Positions 1 through 8,638 are shown, counted from the first letter of the stretch. The stretch: 64,000 bases of DNA from Caldimonas brevitalea (GCF_001017435.1 NZ_CP011371.1:4836001-4900000), one strand, 5' to 3'. Numbers and translations: made by a program. The notes: generated by a model not told the origin, from the sequence alone.

Positions 1-452
1 CTGCCAACGGCAGGCGCTCGCCAAAGCGCTGGGCGGGTGGCCCGGCGATCGAAGGTTTGCGCGGAAGGTGGAAGTGGATCGCCGGGCTTAGGGCTGTGCG
101 GCCGGCTGGAGGAGCCTCGCCGCACACCAGGTGCTCATCGCTGGCATGCCGCACGATGAACCAGCCACTAGGGTGGCCAGCACGTGGGTGCCCGATTGCA
201 CTGGTGTGAACGAAGTGAAGCTCATGCGAGGATCATAGCGTCGAGCCACGGCCGCTCCCAATGGCGCAAGGCTTTGGCCTTGTCGTCGTTGCCGATATCC
301 GTGTGCCGCGTCCGGGTCATCAGGGTCGCGTCCAGAGGCGCTTGCGCGCGGGATCGTGTTTGGCGGTGGTCCCACCGTGCGTCGTCGCGACCTCCACCCA
401 GGTCTAGCGCTCGAACTTCTTCGCGGCAAGATCAAGCTCGACGCTCGGCACT
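1..452. other. No recognisable gene before the first PEP-CTERM gene
   Basis: Open frames exist on both strands here but none has a convincing ribosome binding site or a recognisable family. The one structural element is a long inverted repeat near the left edge, listed separately. A gene whose body lies left of the window could still end in this stretch. Confidence 0.4.
40..87. repeat. Perfect 11-bp inverted repeat with 26-nt loop
   Basis: GCCCGGCGATC at 40-50 is matched exactly by GATCGCCGGGC at 77-87. An 11-bp perfect stem of this GC content would fold stably. No T-run follows on either strand, so it is not a standard rho-independent terminator. It may be an extragenic palindrome or a mobile-element end. 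Confidence 0.5.
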
Positions 453-2015
453 TCAATCAGCAGGCCGGCGCCCCGGCTGATTCGTAGATGATCGTCCGCT
501 TAACTGAGGCCCGCTCCAGTCCTGAATGACCGATACGAAGCTGGCGGTCGAGGGGTGGCGGGCGTATTCGTAGTCGAAGCCCGGATTGCCGTTGACCTGG
601 CTGTCGGCTGCGGTGCGGATTTTCCCGATGGAATAGCGTGCCTGGTTTTCACCTGTGCTCTGCAACGTCACCGTGTCGGCAAAGGTGAGGGTCATGGTGA
701 ACGGGGTCGGATCGATCCACGGCTCGATGTACATGCCGTGGTGCAATCGGGTGTAGCCGACCTGCTCCATCTGCACGTCGAGCGAAATCTCTTTGGCGAT
801 CGCCGGCGCACCCGCTGCGGCGGTCAGCAAGGCCGCCAGACCGGCCACAATGCGCCTGCTGCTCTTGCTTTCGCCGCCTTTCCGGCCTCGGCCCGGCCCG
901 GCAGCGCCGCGCCGCACCTGCCGCGCGGCGACGGCAGCCAGCCCGGCAAGCATGAGCACATAGCTGTGGGGCTCCGGTACGGGCGTCAGCAGGAATGCGC
1001 GCGTCACACCATCGACGACGCCAGTGCCGACGATCTCGCCGCGGTCGTTGATGGCATTGGCGAAGCGAAGTGTCCAACCTGCCCCGCTGCTGTCGAGCAG
1101 GAGGTGGAGGTCGAGCAGGGCGCTCCCGTCAAACAGGAAGGCATGCTGGGTGCCGCCGTCGATCATCGACGACCCGACCACGTGACCGTGCGAGTTCACA
1201 TCCATGGCGCTCGAGTCATTCCCGCCCAGGGTACCCAGGTCGTGCATCGTCACGCCATCGTGCAGGAAGGCATGGCTCGCCGCATTGCCGGCAAGATCCG
1301 CCATGCCGACGACATGACCCGCATCATTGATCCCGTAGCCCCAACTGGTCATTCCACCCAGCGTTCCAAGATCATGCATCGATTCGCCGTCGTGGCGGAA
1401 CGCGTGCACTGGCCCGTAATCGGCGATGCTGGCGTAGCCAGCGACCTGTCCGGAATCGTTGATTGCACTTGCGACGCTGTCGGTACCTTCAGAGGACGGG
1501 TCTCCTCCTAGAGACCCCAGCATGCGCGTGCCCTGGTTGTCGTACACGAATGCGTCGTAGCTGACACCGAGGCGGTCGGTGATGCCACCCACGATCTGGC
1601 CCTTCTCGTTGATGTCGTTCGCGCTGCCGTACTGACCCAGGCCGTGCATCGACACGCCATCGAACCAAGCCGGTTGGGAATCGTAGATGTACCAGGAGGG
1701 GCTGGAGCTCATGGCCACCTGACCTGCCCGATTGATGCCGCCGCCAGCACTGTATCCGCCGAGACTGGGCAGGGTGCGTAGCACGCCTGCCTTATAGATG
1801 TACGCCCGTCCCAACACGTTCTCGGCGTCATAGGCGGTGGCGGCCACGTACCCGGTCACCAGCCCGTTCTCGCTGATATCGACAGCCGTGCTGTAAGCCG
1901 AATTGAATCCGTCAAGGCTGACGAGCCGATAGCGCGGTGCCGCCTCTGCCGCTGCCAGCCCACTGCCGGCAAGTATGGCCAACGCAGCACGCACTGAGCG
2001 CCTTAGAGCCGTCAT
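453..2015 (-). CDS. HAF-repeat PEP-CTERM exoprotein read through into a second exported segment
   Basis: Start chosen at the ATG ending at 2015: GGAGG lies 6 nt upstream, and the protein then opens with a classic signal peptide (MTALRRSVRAALAILAG). Residues about 20-340 carry repeats of the HAF type (LGTLGG...IN..G.VVG), seen at least five times. A PEP-CTERM sorting signal follows at about 346-370 (VPEP, hydrophobic stretch, Arg-rich end). In this family the protein normally stops there. Here the frame stays open for about 150 more residues, through a second signal-peptide-like stretch (about 385-405, RRIVAGLAALLTAAAG) and an unrelated polar domain. The simplest reading is two neighbouring exported-protein genes joined by loss of the first stop codon, the second without its own Met. 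PEP-CTERM proteins are processed by exosortase; no exosortase gene is in the window. Confidence 0.8.
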   Translation of the reverse strand: MTALRRSVRAALAILAGSGLAAAEAAPRYRLVSLDGFNSAYSTAVDISENGLVTGYVAATAYDAENVLGRAYIYKAGVLRTLPSLGGYSAGGGINRAGQVAMSSSPSWYIYDSQPAWFDGVSMHGLGQYGSANDINEKGQIVGGITDRLGVSYDAFVYDNQGTRMLGSLGGDPSSEGTDSVASAINDSGQVAGYASIADYGPVHAFRHDGESMHDLGTLGGMTSWGYGINDAGHVVGMADLAGNAASHAFLHDGVTMHDLGTLGGNDSSAMDVNSHGHVVGSSMIDGGTQHAFLFDGSALLDLHLLLDSSGAGWTLRFANAINDRGEIVGTGVVDGVTRAFLLTPVPEPHSYVLMLAGLAAVAARQVRRGAAGPGRGRKGGESKSSRRIVAGLAALLTAAAGAPAIAKEISLDVQMEQVGYTRLHHGMYIEPWIDPTPFTMTLTFADTVTLQSTGENQARYSIGKIRTAADSQVNGNPGFDYEYARHPSTASFVSVIQDWSGPQLSGRSSTNQPGRRPAD

Positions 2016-2142
2016 GAGGGGCCTCCGGTCCGGAGAGTAGAGAGTGCACGATAGCGGCACTCATTCAATGCCGGATCCCCCAGTTTGCGGTGGACCTCGG
2101 GTGTGCAGCTTGCTCCGGTCCTCGTCTCGACACTGACGTCGT

Positions 2143-2592
2143 TCAGGCTCCGGCAGCCATCATCGCCGTATAGCGCCGCTGCATCTCGTCGGGCTCGATC
2201 TTCTCGATCGAGTGCCCAAGCAGCCAGGTGTGGCCGAAAGGATCGCGCAGCCGGCACGACCGTTCGCCATAAAACTGATCGCTGGGGGGCATCAACATCG
2301 TGGCGCCGGCCGCGACCGCACGTTCGCCCATCTCGTCGGCGTTGTCCACATGCAGGTGGATCGTGCAGCCGGTGAACTGGTCGCCTTGCGGGCCTCGCAT
2401 GCCGTACTCGGGGTATTCGTCGCACACCATGAGGACCGAGGGTCCGAGCTGCAGCTCCACGTGGCCGATGCGACCCGAAGGCTCGACCAGCCGGAACAGT
2501 TCAGTCGCGCCGAACGCCCTTTGGTAGAACTCGATCGCGGCCTTGGCGTCGCGCACCATCAGATATGAAAATACTTCGTGAATCTCGTTCAT
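2143..2592 (-). CDS. VOC-family (PhnB/glyoxalase-like) protein
   Basis: A 149-residue vicinal-oxygen-chelate protein with two beta-alpha-beta-beta-beta modules: residues about 6-60 (VFSYLMVRDAKAAIEFYQRAFG) and about 76-140 (CTIHLHVDNADEMGERAVAAG, ending RDPFGHTWLLGH). This is the PhnB-like branch, with no assigned substrate; many members are annotated as glyoxalase or bleomycin-resistance-like. AAGGAGAG sits about 7 nt before the ATG. It lies 91 bp downstream of an AraC regulator on the same strand and is probably co-transcribed with it, a common pairing for VOC proteins of unknown ligand. Confidence 0.85.
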   Translation of the reverse strand: MNEIHEVFSYLMVRDAKAAIEFYQRAFGATELFRLVEPSGRIGHVELQLGPSVLMVCDEYPEYGMRGPQGDQFTGCTIHLHVDNADEMGERAVAAGATMLMPPSDQFYGERSCRLRDPFGHTWLLGHSIEKIEPDEMQRRYTAMMAAGA

Positions 2593-2683
2593 CGGGATCT
2601 CTCCTTCATGCGACGATGTGCCGCCAGGACCACAGCCTAAGAGGCCGGCTTCCGGGTGTATTGGAAATTTTTTTCGGCACGGT

Positions 2684-3502
2684 TCAAGGCCGCAGGGCTA
2701 CGTGCATCGGCTGGCCGGGCTGCACCGGCACATAAGCACCGGGCGCCATGCCGGCCAGCTCGCGGAACTCGTGGATCAGGTGTGATTGATCGTAGTAGCC
2801 GGCACCCACAGCGATCTGTGCCCAGTCGCGCGGCCCGCAGCGAGCCAGCGACGGCAGCAGCACGCCGAAGCGCAGCACGCGCGCATAGCGTTTGGGCGTG
2901 AGCCCCACCGCCTGCTCAAAGCGGCGGATGAATTGCGCCGGCGTGCAGCCGCTGTCGTTCCGTACCGGCTCCACCCGCGCGCTGGCCGGGTCACGGCGGA
3001 AGGCATCGATCGCTGCGGCGACCAACGGATCCGGCAGCGTCGCATTGCGAAGCCGCTGCAGCAGTTCCCGCTGCAGCAGTTGCAGGGCGCGCCGGGGCGA
3101 CCCTGCGGCCTGCAGCTTCTCGCGCAACTCGCGTGCGGCCGGTCCCCACACGTCCTCTAGCAGTTCGGTGCGGTTTCGAAGCTCGGGCAGCGCACCACCC
3201 AAGAATGCCGCGGCGCCGCCGGCCCTGAAGTGCACGCCGACCACGGCCGACGCGCCTTCGGTGCCCCGCACCCCGAAGCGGTCGCTCGCCCCCTGCACCA
3301 CGGCGCCGTGCAGCCGGCGCGCATCAGTGGCCTGCTCGGTCTCGTAGCGGATCAGATGATCCTGCAGCAGTGGCACGACGATGTCGAAGCAGCCGGTGGG
3401 CAGGCTGCGCTCACGCGTGTGGGGCAATGCACCGCGCTCGCTGTACCAGAGGCAATCGACGTAAAGGGCGAGCGGGCCGGACGGGCGGTGACGCAGGAAC
3501 AT
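2684..3502 (-). CDS. AraC-family transcriptional regulator
   Basis: About 272 residues. The C-terminal third holds the two helix-turn-helix motifs of AraC proteins (CTPAQFIRRFEQAVGLTPKR, then QIAVGAGYYDQSHLIHEFR). The N-terminal part resembles the DUF6597-type sensor domain (LALYVDCLW...LPTGCFDIVV), which binds an unknown ligand. An upstream in-frame ATG at 3526 sits inside a palindromic extragenic repeat, so the ATG at 3502, opening MFLRHRPSGPLALY, is the better start. The VOC gene follows directly and is the likely target. Confidence 0.85.
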   Translation of the reverse strand: MFLRHRPSGPLALYVDCLWYSERGALPHTRERSLPTGCFDIVVPLLQDHLIRYETEQATDARRLHGAVVQGASDRFGVRGTEGASAVVGVHFRAGGAAAFLGGALPELRNRTELLEDVWGPAARELREKLQAAGSPRRALQLLQRELLQRLRNATLPDPLVAAAIDAFRRDPASARVEPVRNDSGCTPAQFIRRFEQAVGLTPKRYARVLRFGVLLPSLARCGPRDWAQIAVGAGYYDQSHLIHEFRELAGMAPGAYVPVQPGQPMHVALRP

Positions 3503-3514
3503 CGCTTCTTGTAG

Positions 3515-3531
3515 CCCGGATGTCATCCGGG
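3515..3531. repeat. Extragenic palindrome CCCGGATG-T-CATCCGGG
   Basis: Two perfect 8-nt arms around a single T, just upstream of the AraC gene. The sequence resembles the GTAGCCCGGATG class of extragenic palindromes that recur in proteobacterial genomes; that assignment is from memory. No second copy was found in the window. Confidence 0.45.
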
Positions 3532-4037
3532 AGCAAGCGCCGCGGCGCTACAGATCCGGACGCAGCTGCCAGATCTTCGGGCGGCCCGCGGAACCCCGCA
3601 AGAGCCGTTCGCAGAAACTCGTCACGCCCCATCTTCCATTGCTCCCGGCTGCTCGGGGCCGACTGTGAGGTGTCAGTGGACGTCCGGGTCGTGTGCCGAC
3701 TCCCTACGCTCCACTCTACTGACGCGCAGAAGGTGTAAGCCGGCATGAAGCGCGGGGTCACCCTGCGCCAGCCGCCGTTGCAGAGGCCCGGCCCGCCGCA
3801 CAGCGAACATCCGAATGCTGGCAGCGGTCCCCACGGGGCTTGCAACCGCACGGACACGCAACTCAAGTCCTGCATGTGGCCGTCCGCGTAAAGCGCTGAC
3901 TCACATCTCGCATGCCGGCAGATGGCAGGCGTGGAGTTCGATGGCCCACCTATGGGGATACGGTGCCATCAGGCGCGGGGCTGCCGGAGGTGGCCCGATC
4001 GAGCGACCTCCGGCACTTCCGAGCACAGCGCGGCGCG
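3532..4037. other. Intergenic stretch without a credible gene
   Basis: About 500 bases between the AraC gene and the 3' end of the RTX gene. Open frames on the minus strand lack ribosome binding sites and family resemblance. No terminator with a T-run was found for the RTX gene. Confidence 0.4.
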
Positions 4038-5171
4038 TCACGCGCCGTAGATGAAATCGTTCTGCGTCAGTGCGGCCGCGGCGCCGACGGTGACCGTCCC
4101 GAGCAGTTCGGCATCGCCTCCCGCCGCGGTGGTCGGGTTGTACCAGATCTCACCATCGACAGTATCGATATAGATGCCGCTCGTGTTACCTGCCGCGTTG
4201 CCCGATACGTTGGCCCCCTTGAAGAAGGACGCCAGGGCCAGTGGGTTGCCGGGGTTGTTGCCGCCCGCAAACGTCAGCCCCAACACGCCTGGACTGATGG
4301 CGCCGGCCAGACCCGCATCCAAGGCATCCAGCAGCACGATGCTGTCGTTGGCGACGACGAAGTCGGTGATCGTGTCTGCATTGCCCGCGCCCCGGTTGCC
4401 GAAGACGAAGGTGTCGCTGCCGTTCCCGCCCGTGAGGGTGTCGTTGCCGACGCCGCCGTTCAGCTCGTCGGCGCCGTTGTCGCCGCTCAACGTATCGTTG
4501 CCTGCCTGCCCCGACAGCATGTCGATGCCGTTGTTGCCATTGAGCGTGTCATCGCCAGCCCCGCCCTCCACCGTGTCGGCGCCGTTGTTGCCATTGAGCG
4601 TGTCGTTGCCCGCGCCGCCATTCAGCGCATCCGCACCGTCGTCGCCGTTGAGGGTGTCGTTGCCGGCCCCGCCGTTGAGCGTGTCGGCACCGTTGCCGCC
4701 AGAGAGGATGTCGTTGCCGGCGTCACCGTTGAGGGCATCGCCGCCGTTTCCGCCGCTCAGCGTGTCGTTGCCATTGCCACCGTTGAGCGTGTCCGCTCCG
4801 TTTTCGCCGTTCAAGGTGTCGTTGCCGTCCAACCCGGACAGCACGTTGTTCGCGTTGTTGCCGGTGATCACGTTGTTCAACTCGTTGCCGGTGCCGTTCA
4901 ACGCCACCACCGGCGCGGTGTTGTTCAGCGTCAGGTTTTCGACGTTGACCCCGAGCGTGTAGGCCCCAAGACTGGAGACCACCGTGTCCGATCCTTCGCC
5001 CGCGAACTCAACTACCAGGTCGCCTGCGGAGTTGACGAAATAGGTGTCGTCGCCGGTGTGGCCGATCATCACATCGTCGCCGCCGGAGAGGTTGCCGTTG
5101 AGTGTCGAATTGGGATCGGCGCTGAAGTCGATGAGGACGTCGTTGCCTGCGTTGCCATCGAGGATTGCCAT
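4038..5171 (-). CDS. RTX-type calcium-binding exoprotein
   Basis: About 377 residues, secreted without a signal peptide, as expected for a type I secretion substrate. The middle (about residues 105-265) is an array of 9-residue nonapeptide repeats of the form GGxGxDxLx with Asn/Asp substitutions (NGGAGNDTL, SGGNGADTL), which bind Ca2+ in a beta-roll. The C-terminal part (GNADTITDFVVANDSIVLL onward) matches the serralysin-type C-terminal secretion domain and ends NDFIYGA. No enzymatic domain is visible, so the role may be structural, adhesive or S-layer-like. Start chosen at the ATG ending at 5171, with GGAG 7 nt upstream; the ATG four codons earlier overlaps that ribosome binding site. No type I exporter genes lie nearby. 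A decayed homologous C-terminus is found at 29.2 kb. Confidence 0.85.
   Translation of the reverse strand: MAILDGNAGNDVLIDFSADPNSTLNGNLSGGDDVMIGHTGDDTYFVNSAGDLVVEFAGEGSDTVVSSLGAYTLGVNVENLTLNNTAPVVALNGTGNELNNVITGNNANNVLSGLDGNDTLNGENGADTLNGGNGNDTLSGGNGGDALNGDAGNDILSGGNGADTLNGGAGNDTLNGDDGADALNGGAGNDTLNGNNGADTVEGGAGDDTLNGNNGIDMLSGQAGNDTLSGDNGADELNGGVGNDTLTGGNGSDTFVFGNRGAGNADTITDFVVANDSIVLLDALDAGLAGAISPGVLGLTFAGGNNPGNPLALASFFKGANVSGNAAGNTSGIYIDTVDGEIWYNPTTAAGGDAELLGTVTVGAAAALTQNDFIYGA
4405..4845 (-). repeat. Coding tandem repeats of the RTX nonapeptide array
   Basis: DNA-level 27-bp periodicity (GTGTCGTTGCC...GCCGTTGAGC patterns) encoding successive GGxGxDxLx units. Such arrays recombine easily, so repeat number may vary between strains. 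Confidence 0.7.
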
Positions 5172-5690
5172 GAAGATCTCCATTTAAGTGACTGCATCAC
5201 ACCCTCGGCGCTTCTGAACTGCGCGCTCGAGCGGTCCCATCGCCCGTGCCGTTGGCACGAGACAAAGCGCACTGCTCCCCTTGCGCTCCCCAACGCCTAC
5301 AGCGACATCGCGGTCATCTCGACGTGCAGGCAGCGTGTCAGCCGGGAACAATCTCGGCGGAGAGAAAAACAGCCACGGGTACTCGGAGACATCGAGCGTT
5401 GCTGACGGGCCTTTGGGACCTGCAGCAGCACCATCGTGTCTCAGACTCACCTTCAGTGGCACCACCCAGGCAGCGGGCCTTGTCACTGCGCCATCTCTCC
5501 AACATGTCGAAGCTAGTCGACACCCCTTACGAGTCAATGCGGGAATATGTTGATGCGCCAGCCGCCTCTGCCACCGTGCTGATCCACTGCGTTGCCTACA
5601 AGGACGGGCACGCCACCAGGCATCCAGACTGAATCCGTCAACGCGGCCCTCGCACAGGCGAGACGGCTTCGTGCCGTTGCAGCTTCCTGC
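5172..5690. other. Upstream region of the RTX gene, no gene recognised
   Basis: About 520 bases containing the promoter of the RTX gene and the left edge of a transposase remnant. No open frame here has a credible start site. Confidence 0.4.
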
Positions 5691-5726
5691 GGCTGCTGCA
5701 ATACGCAAGGCTGCTGCAATACGCAA
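5691..5726. repeat. Exact 18-bp tandem duplication
   Basis: GGCTGCTGCAATACGCAA occurs at 5691-5708 and immediately again at 5709-5726. It lies at the left edge of the transposase remnant and is in phase with its frame (each copy encodes LLQYA-type residues). It is probably a slippage duplication in a dead gene. Confidence 0.85.
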
Positions 5727-5964
5727 GCCAAGCGCATACGGAGTCGCTGGCCCGCCGTGGGCTGCTGGGCAGCATGAGCCGCAAAGGCAACGGTTGGGAC
5801 AATGCCGCCATCGAGCGCTTCTTCCTCAATCTGAAGATCGAGCGCGTCCAGCGACACGACGGTGCCGACCAGGCCGATGCCACAGTTGACATCGCCGACG
5901 ACATCGTCGGCTTCTACAACTCGCGCGCCTGCACTCCACGCTCCCCCTCGCATAAGGGGGCCTG
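5702..5964 (+). pseudogene. IS3-family transposase (OrfB) C-terminal remnant
   Basis: In frame from about 5711 the sequence reads QYASQAHTESLARRGLLGS, then MSRKGNGWDNAAIERFFLN. This is the end of an IS3-family integrase core, including the last catalytic Glu (WDNAAIERFF) and the usual LKIERVQ and FYNS segments. The first two catalytic Asp regions are absent. After FYNS the frame is broken: the next frame reads RLHSTLPL, the expected RLHSTL ending, so a frameshift lies near 5928. No terminal repeats were identified. The element is dead. Confidence 0.75.
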
Positions 5965-6178
5965 GCACGCCGGCGCAGGCCTAGCGTGTAGTTGGTGCCC
6001 TCGCAATCACCGGCCCTGGAACTCAGAACCGAGTTGGACAGTCGTCGCAGAAAGCGAGGAGCGCTCGAGTTTTCTGGCGTCGACGATGGTCAATCGCAGC
6101 GGTGCCGCCGTGGAGGCCGGGATGTACCGCCGCGCGGGTTGCTAACATCTGGCCCCCTCAAGACGCAGGAGACCACCA

Positions 6179-6643
6179 GTGACCCAGGACGACATCCGCG
6201 CCCATCTTGCGAGCCATCCCCAAGTGCATGTTCTCCTGTCCGCCCCGGGCGACGGGACGCCGGAGATGGCATGGGGCGACACCTTTTTCTCGATCATCGA
6301 TGCGACGACCGGCGAGCCCGGGAAGATGCCGTTCGCGACCATCGTGATCAAGGACTACGGGGACTTCGACAACGCGTCGGCGCTCAACCGCGGCGGGCTC
6401 TACCGGCTCAACGTCGAGGTCGGGAGGGAGAAGTTCGAGCAGCTGTTCGGGTTCAAGCCTGCGGAGCTCGAAGCCCATCGCGGACGCTTCGATTTCACCG
6501 AGGCCGATCGGCTGTTCCCCCACCCGGCCTACGGCTCGAGCGGATGGGTGTCGATCATCAATCCGGCGGCATCGTCCCGGGGCTTGGTAACGGAGCTGCT
6601 GGACGGTTCGAGGGATCGAGCGCTGCAGCGGAGCAGCCGCTAA
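6179..6643 (+). CDS. DUF6194-like protein
   Basis: A 154-residue soluble protein starting at GTG, with AGGAG about 10 nt upstream. The body (MTQDDIRAHLASHP..., FFSIIDATTG, PFATIVIKDYGDFDNASALN, LYRLNVEVGREKF, HPAYGSSGWVSIINP) matches my memory of the DUF6194 family, which is related to the YjbR/CyaY-like fold. No catalytic residues can be assigned. The last 20 or so residues (LLDGSRDRALQRSSR) look less conserved and may be altered by a late frameshift. It stands alone between a transposase remnant and a truncated Hsp20. Confidence 0.7.
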   Translation: MTQDDIRAHLASHPQVHVLLSAPGDGTPEMAWGDTFFSIIDATTGEPGKMPFATIVIKDYGDFDNASALNRGGLYRLNVEVGREKFEQLFGFKPAELEAHRGRFDFTEADRLFPHPAYGSSGWVSIINPAASSRGLVTELLDGSRDRALQRSSR

Positions 6644-6784
6644 TAATCGTGGGCCTGACGCCGCGCCCCCTGCTTCAGGTCTCGGAGTGAGCCGGCCAGC
6701 ACCGGTGCTTTCGAGCAAGGTCCCGGTCCGGCCGAGCGGCATTGAGCCGGTACACCGGGGCCCGGGCGCCGACGGCCCTCGGCA

Positions 6785-7111
6785 TCACCCGCCCTTCACC
6801 CAGATGCGTTGGGTGCGCTCGCCGTCGGCCTTGAACAGCTCGATGCGCAGCACGCCGTCCCGATACGTCGCCCTGGTGCGATCGGCACGCACGTGGCAGG
6901 GCAGCTGCACGGTGCGGTGGAAGTCGCCGTAAGCGCCCTGCACCGTTCTCCAGCGGCCCGAGCTGGACTCGCGCTCGAAGCGCTTGCGCCCCTGCACCAC
7001 GAGCTGGTCGCCGTGCAGCTCGACGTGACAACTGATCGGCGTGGCATCGGATTGGCCAGCGATGCAAATGAAGTTGGCCCAGTTCGGGCCTGCTAACGCG
7101 CAGAAAGCCAC
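6785..7111 (-). CDS. Small heat-shock protein (Hsp20) lacking its N-terminal half
   Basis: From about residue 25 the protein follows the alpha-crystallin domain: VELHGDQLVVQGRKRFERE, AYGDFHRTVQLPCHVRADR, ATYRDGVLRIELFKADGE and a final IWV. Hsp20 proteins normally have 40-60 residues before this point, with the first beta strand of the domain; these are missing. The frame opens with a GTG that lies inside the end of the adjacent amidohydrolase remnant, so the original 5' end was probably deleted by the same event. Chaperone function is doubtful. Confidence 0.6.
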   Translation of the reverse strand: MAFCALAGPNWANFICIAGQSDATPISCHVELHGDQLVVQGRKRFERESSSGRWRTVQGAYGDFHRTVQLPCHVRADRTRATYRDGVLRIELFKADGERTQRIWVKGG

Positions 7112-7441
7112 CGCTCAACGAGCCGAACCCAGAACGTGGCGCCTACTGGAATCAGTGCGTCATTGAAATCGTAGGAAGCGCTGTGCAATGTGCACGGTCC
7201 TGACCCATGGCCTTCCAGACGGTGGTCTTTTTCGCGCTGACCTTCGCCATTACCAACGCAGAAATACGAACCGGGCTTGATCTTGAGGTAGTAACCAAAG
7301 TCCTCGCTCCCCATGCTCGGCTCACGAGCATGCACTTTCTCCGGCCCCACAAGATCAATCATCAGCTGCCGCACAAACTCGGTCTCGTCAAGGTGATATC
7401 CGTCACCCAGCTGCAAATCAACTTGATCGATTCCACTTCGA
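7093..7441 (-). pseudogene. 3' remnant of a second M20 amidohydrolase gene
   Basis: About 115 codons closely parallel the C-terminus of the intact amidohydrolase just upstream: ETEFVRQLMIDLVG, EDFGYYL, LHSASYDFNDALIP and WVRLVERWL occur in both. Differences are scattered (PSMGSEDF versus PTMGGEDF, WLSAR versus WLTVR), so the copies have diverged. Nucleotide similarity begins right at the stop codon of the intact gene. This is the tail of a tandem paralogue whose first two-thirds were deleted. It has no start of its own. Confidence 0.85.
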
Positions 7442-8638
7442 TTAGCGCACGGTGAGCCATCGCTCCACCAGCCGGACCCAGAGGGTGGCACCCAATGGAA
7501 TCAGCGCATCATTAAAGTCATAGGAGGCGCTATGCAACGTGGACGGCCCAGGTCCGTGGCCCTCCATGCGATAGTCCTTTTCGCCTTGCCTAGGCCCAGC
7601 ACCGACCCAAAAATACGAGCCGGGCCGGACATGCAGGTAGTAGCCGAAATCCTCGCCTCCCATCGTCGGCTCGCGCTCGTGCACTTTCTCTGCCCCCACC
7701 AAGTCAATCATCAACTGCCGTACAAACTCAGTTTCTTTTGTGTGATTGTCCACGCCGGGGGTGTAATGACTCCATTCGATGCGCCCGGCCAGCTCGTACG
7801 CTGTCGCGGTATTTTCAACGATCTGTGTCATGCGCCGCTTGAACATCGCCATCAGGGCTTCAGGGCAGCGGACGGTGCCTTGCAAAACGCAGCTGGACGG
7901 GACCACATTGACTGCCTCACCAGCATGAATCATGGTGACTGAGATAACCCCCCGTTCAACCGGCGCCTTGTTTCGGCTTATGACTGTTTGAAAGGCTTGT
8001 TCAATTTGACAGGCGGCGGGAATTGGATCCAGCCCTAAGTGAGGCATGGCGGCATGTGTCCCCCTGCCCTCCAACGTCACCTTGAAATTGATCAATGACG
8101 CGCCGGTGCCGAAACGGAATGCGAAATGACCTATCGGGAGGTTGACGAAATTGTGAAAACCAAAAATCGCGTCTACCGGAAATCTCTCGAACAGCTTGTC
8201 TTGAATCATGGCGCGGGCGCCGCCCATTATTTCCTCTGCGGGCTGAAACACCAGCACAACCCGGCCGTCAAATTTCGCTTCTTCCGCCAGCACTCGGGCG
8301 GCGCTTAGCAGCATCGTCGTGTGGCCGTCATGTCCACACGCATGCATCTTGCCGGGGGTTTTACTGACATGCGAAAATTGGTTCAGCTCCTGAATCGGGA
8401 GCGCATCCATATCTGCTCTCAGCGCGACGCTGCGATCAGACGTTCCCTTACGGATCACTCCGACAACTCCGGTGCCGCCTACACCGCGATGAACCTCCAA
8501 GCCCCAGCTTTCAAGGCGCTGCGCGACGATGTCAGCAGTCCGGTGCTCGTCAAATCCCAGTTCTGGATGAGCGTGAAGATCACGCCTGAGACGGACGTTT
8601 TCGTCGGCACGGCTGATCAGGCTTTCGACCACTTGCAT
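7442..8638 (-). CDS. M20-family amidohydrolase (hippurate hydrolase-like)
   Basis: A 398-residue cytoplasmic zinc or manganese peptidase of the M20D/HipO class, which removes acyl groups from N-acyl amino acids. Metal ligands are visible: Cys101 and His103 in HACGHDGH, Glu135/Glu136 in PAEE, His162 in FHNF, and a late His in TLHSASYDFND. The dimerisation domain insert (about 180-290) is present. The ATG is preceded by GAGGAG at good spacing. GC content and codon use are lower than in most of the window, suggesting transfer. Downstream lies the tail of a tandem paralogue; upstream is a truncated response regulator. Confidence 0.92.
   Translation of the reverse strand: MQVVESLISRADENVRLRRDLHAHPELGFDEHRTADIVAQRLESWGLEVHRGVGGTGVVGVIRKGTSDRSVALRADMDALPIQELNQFSHVSKTPGKMHACGHDGHTTMLLSAARVLAEEAKFDGRVVLVFQPAEEIMGGARAMIQDKLFERFPVDAIFGFHNFVNLPIGHFAFRFGTGASLINFKVTLEGRGTHAAMPHLGLDPIPAACQIEQAFQTVISRNKAPVERGVISVTMIHAGEAVNVVPSSCVLQGTVRCPEALMAMFKRRMTQIVENTATAYELAGRIEWSHYTPGVDNHTKETEFVRQLMIDLVGAEKVHEREPTMGGEDFGYYLHVRPGSYFWVGAGPRQGEKDYRMEGHGPGPSTLHSASYDFNDALIPLGATLWVRLVERWLTVR

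Noticed and set aside
3912..5405. A 497-residue plus-strand frame rich in Val and Ala
   Set aside because: It is the antisense of the RTX repeat gene; its periodic Val/Ala pattern is just the complement of the nonapeptide repeats.
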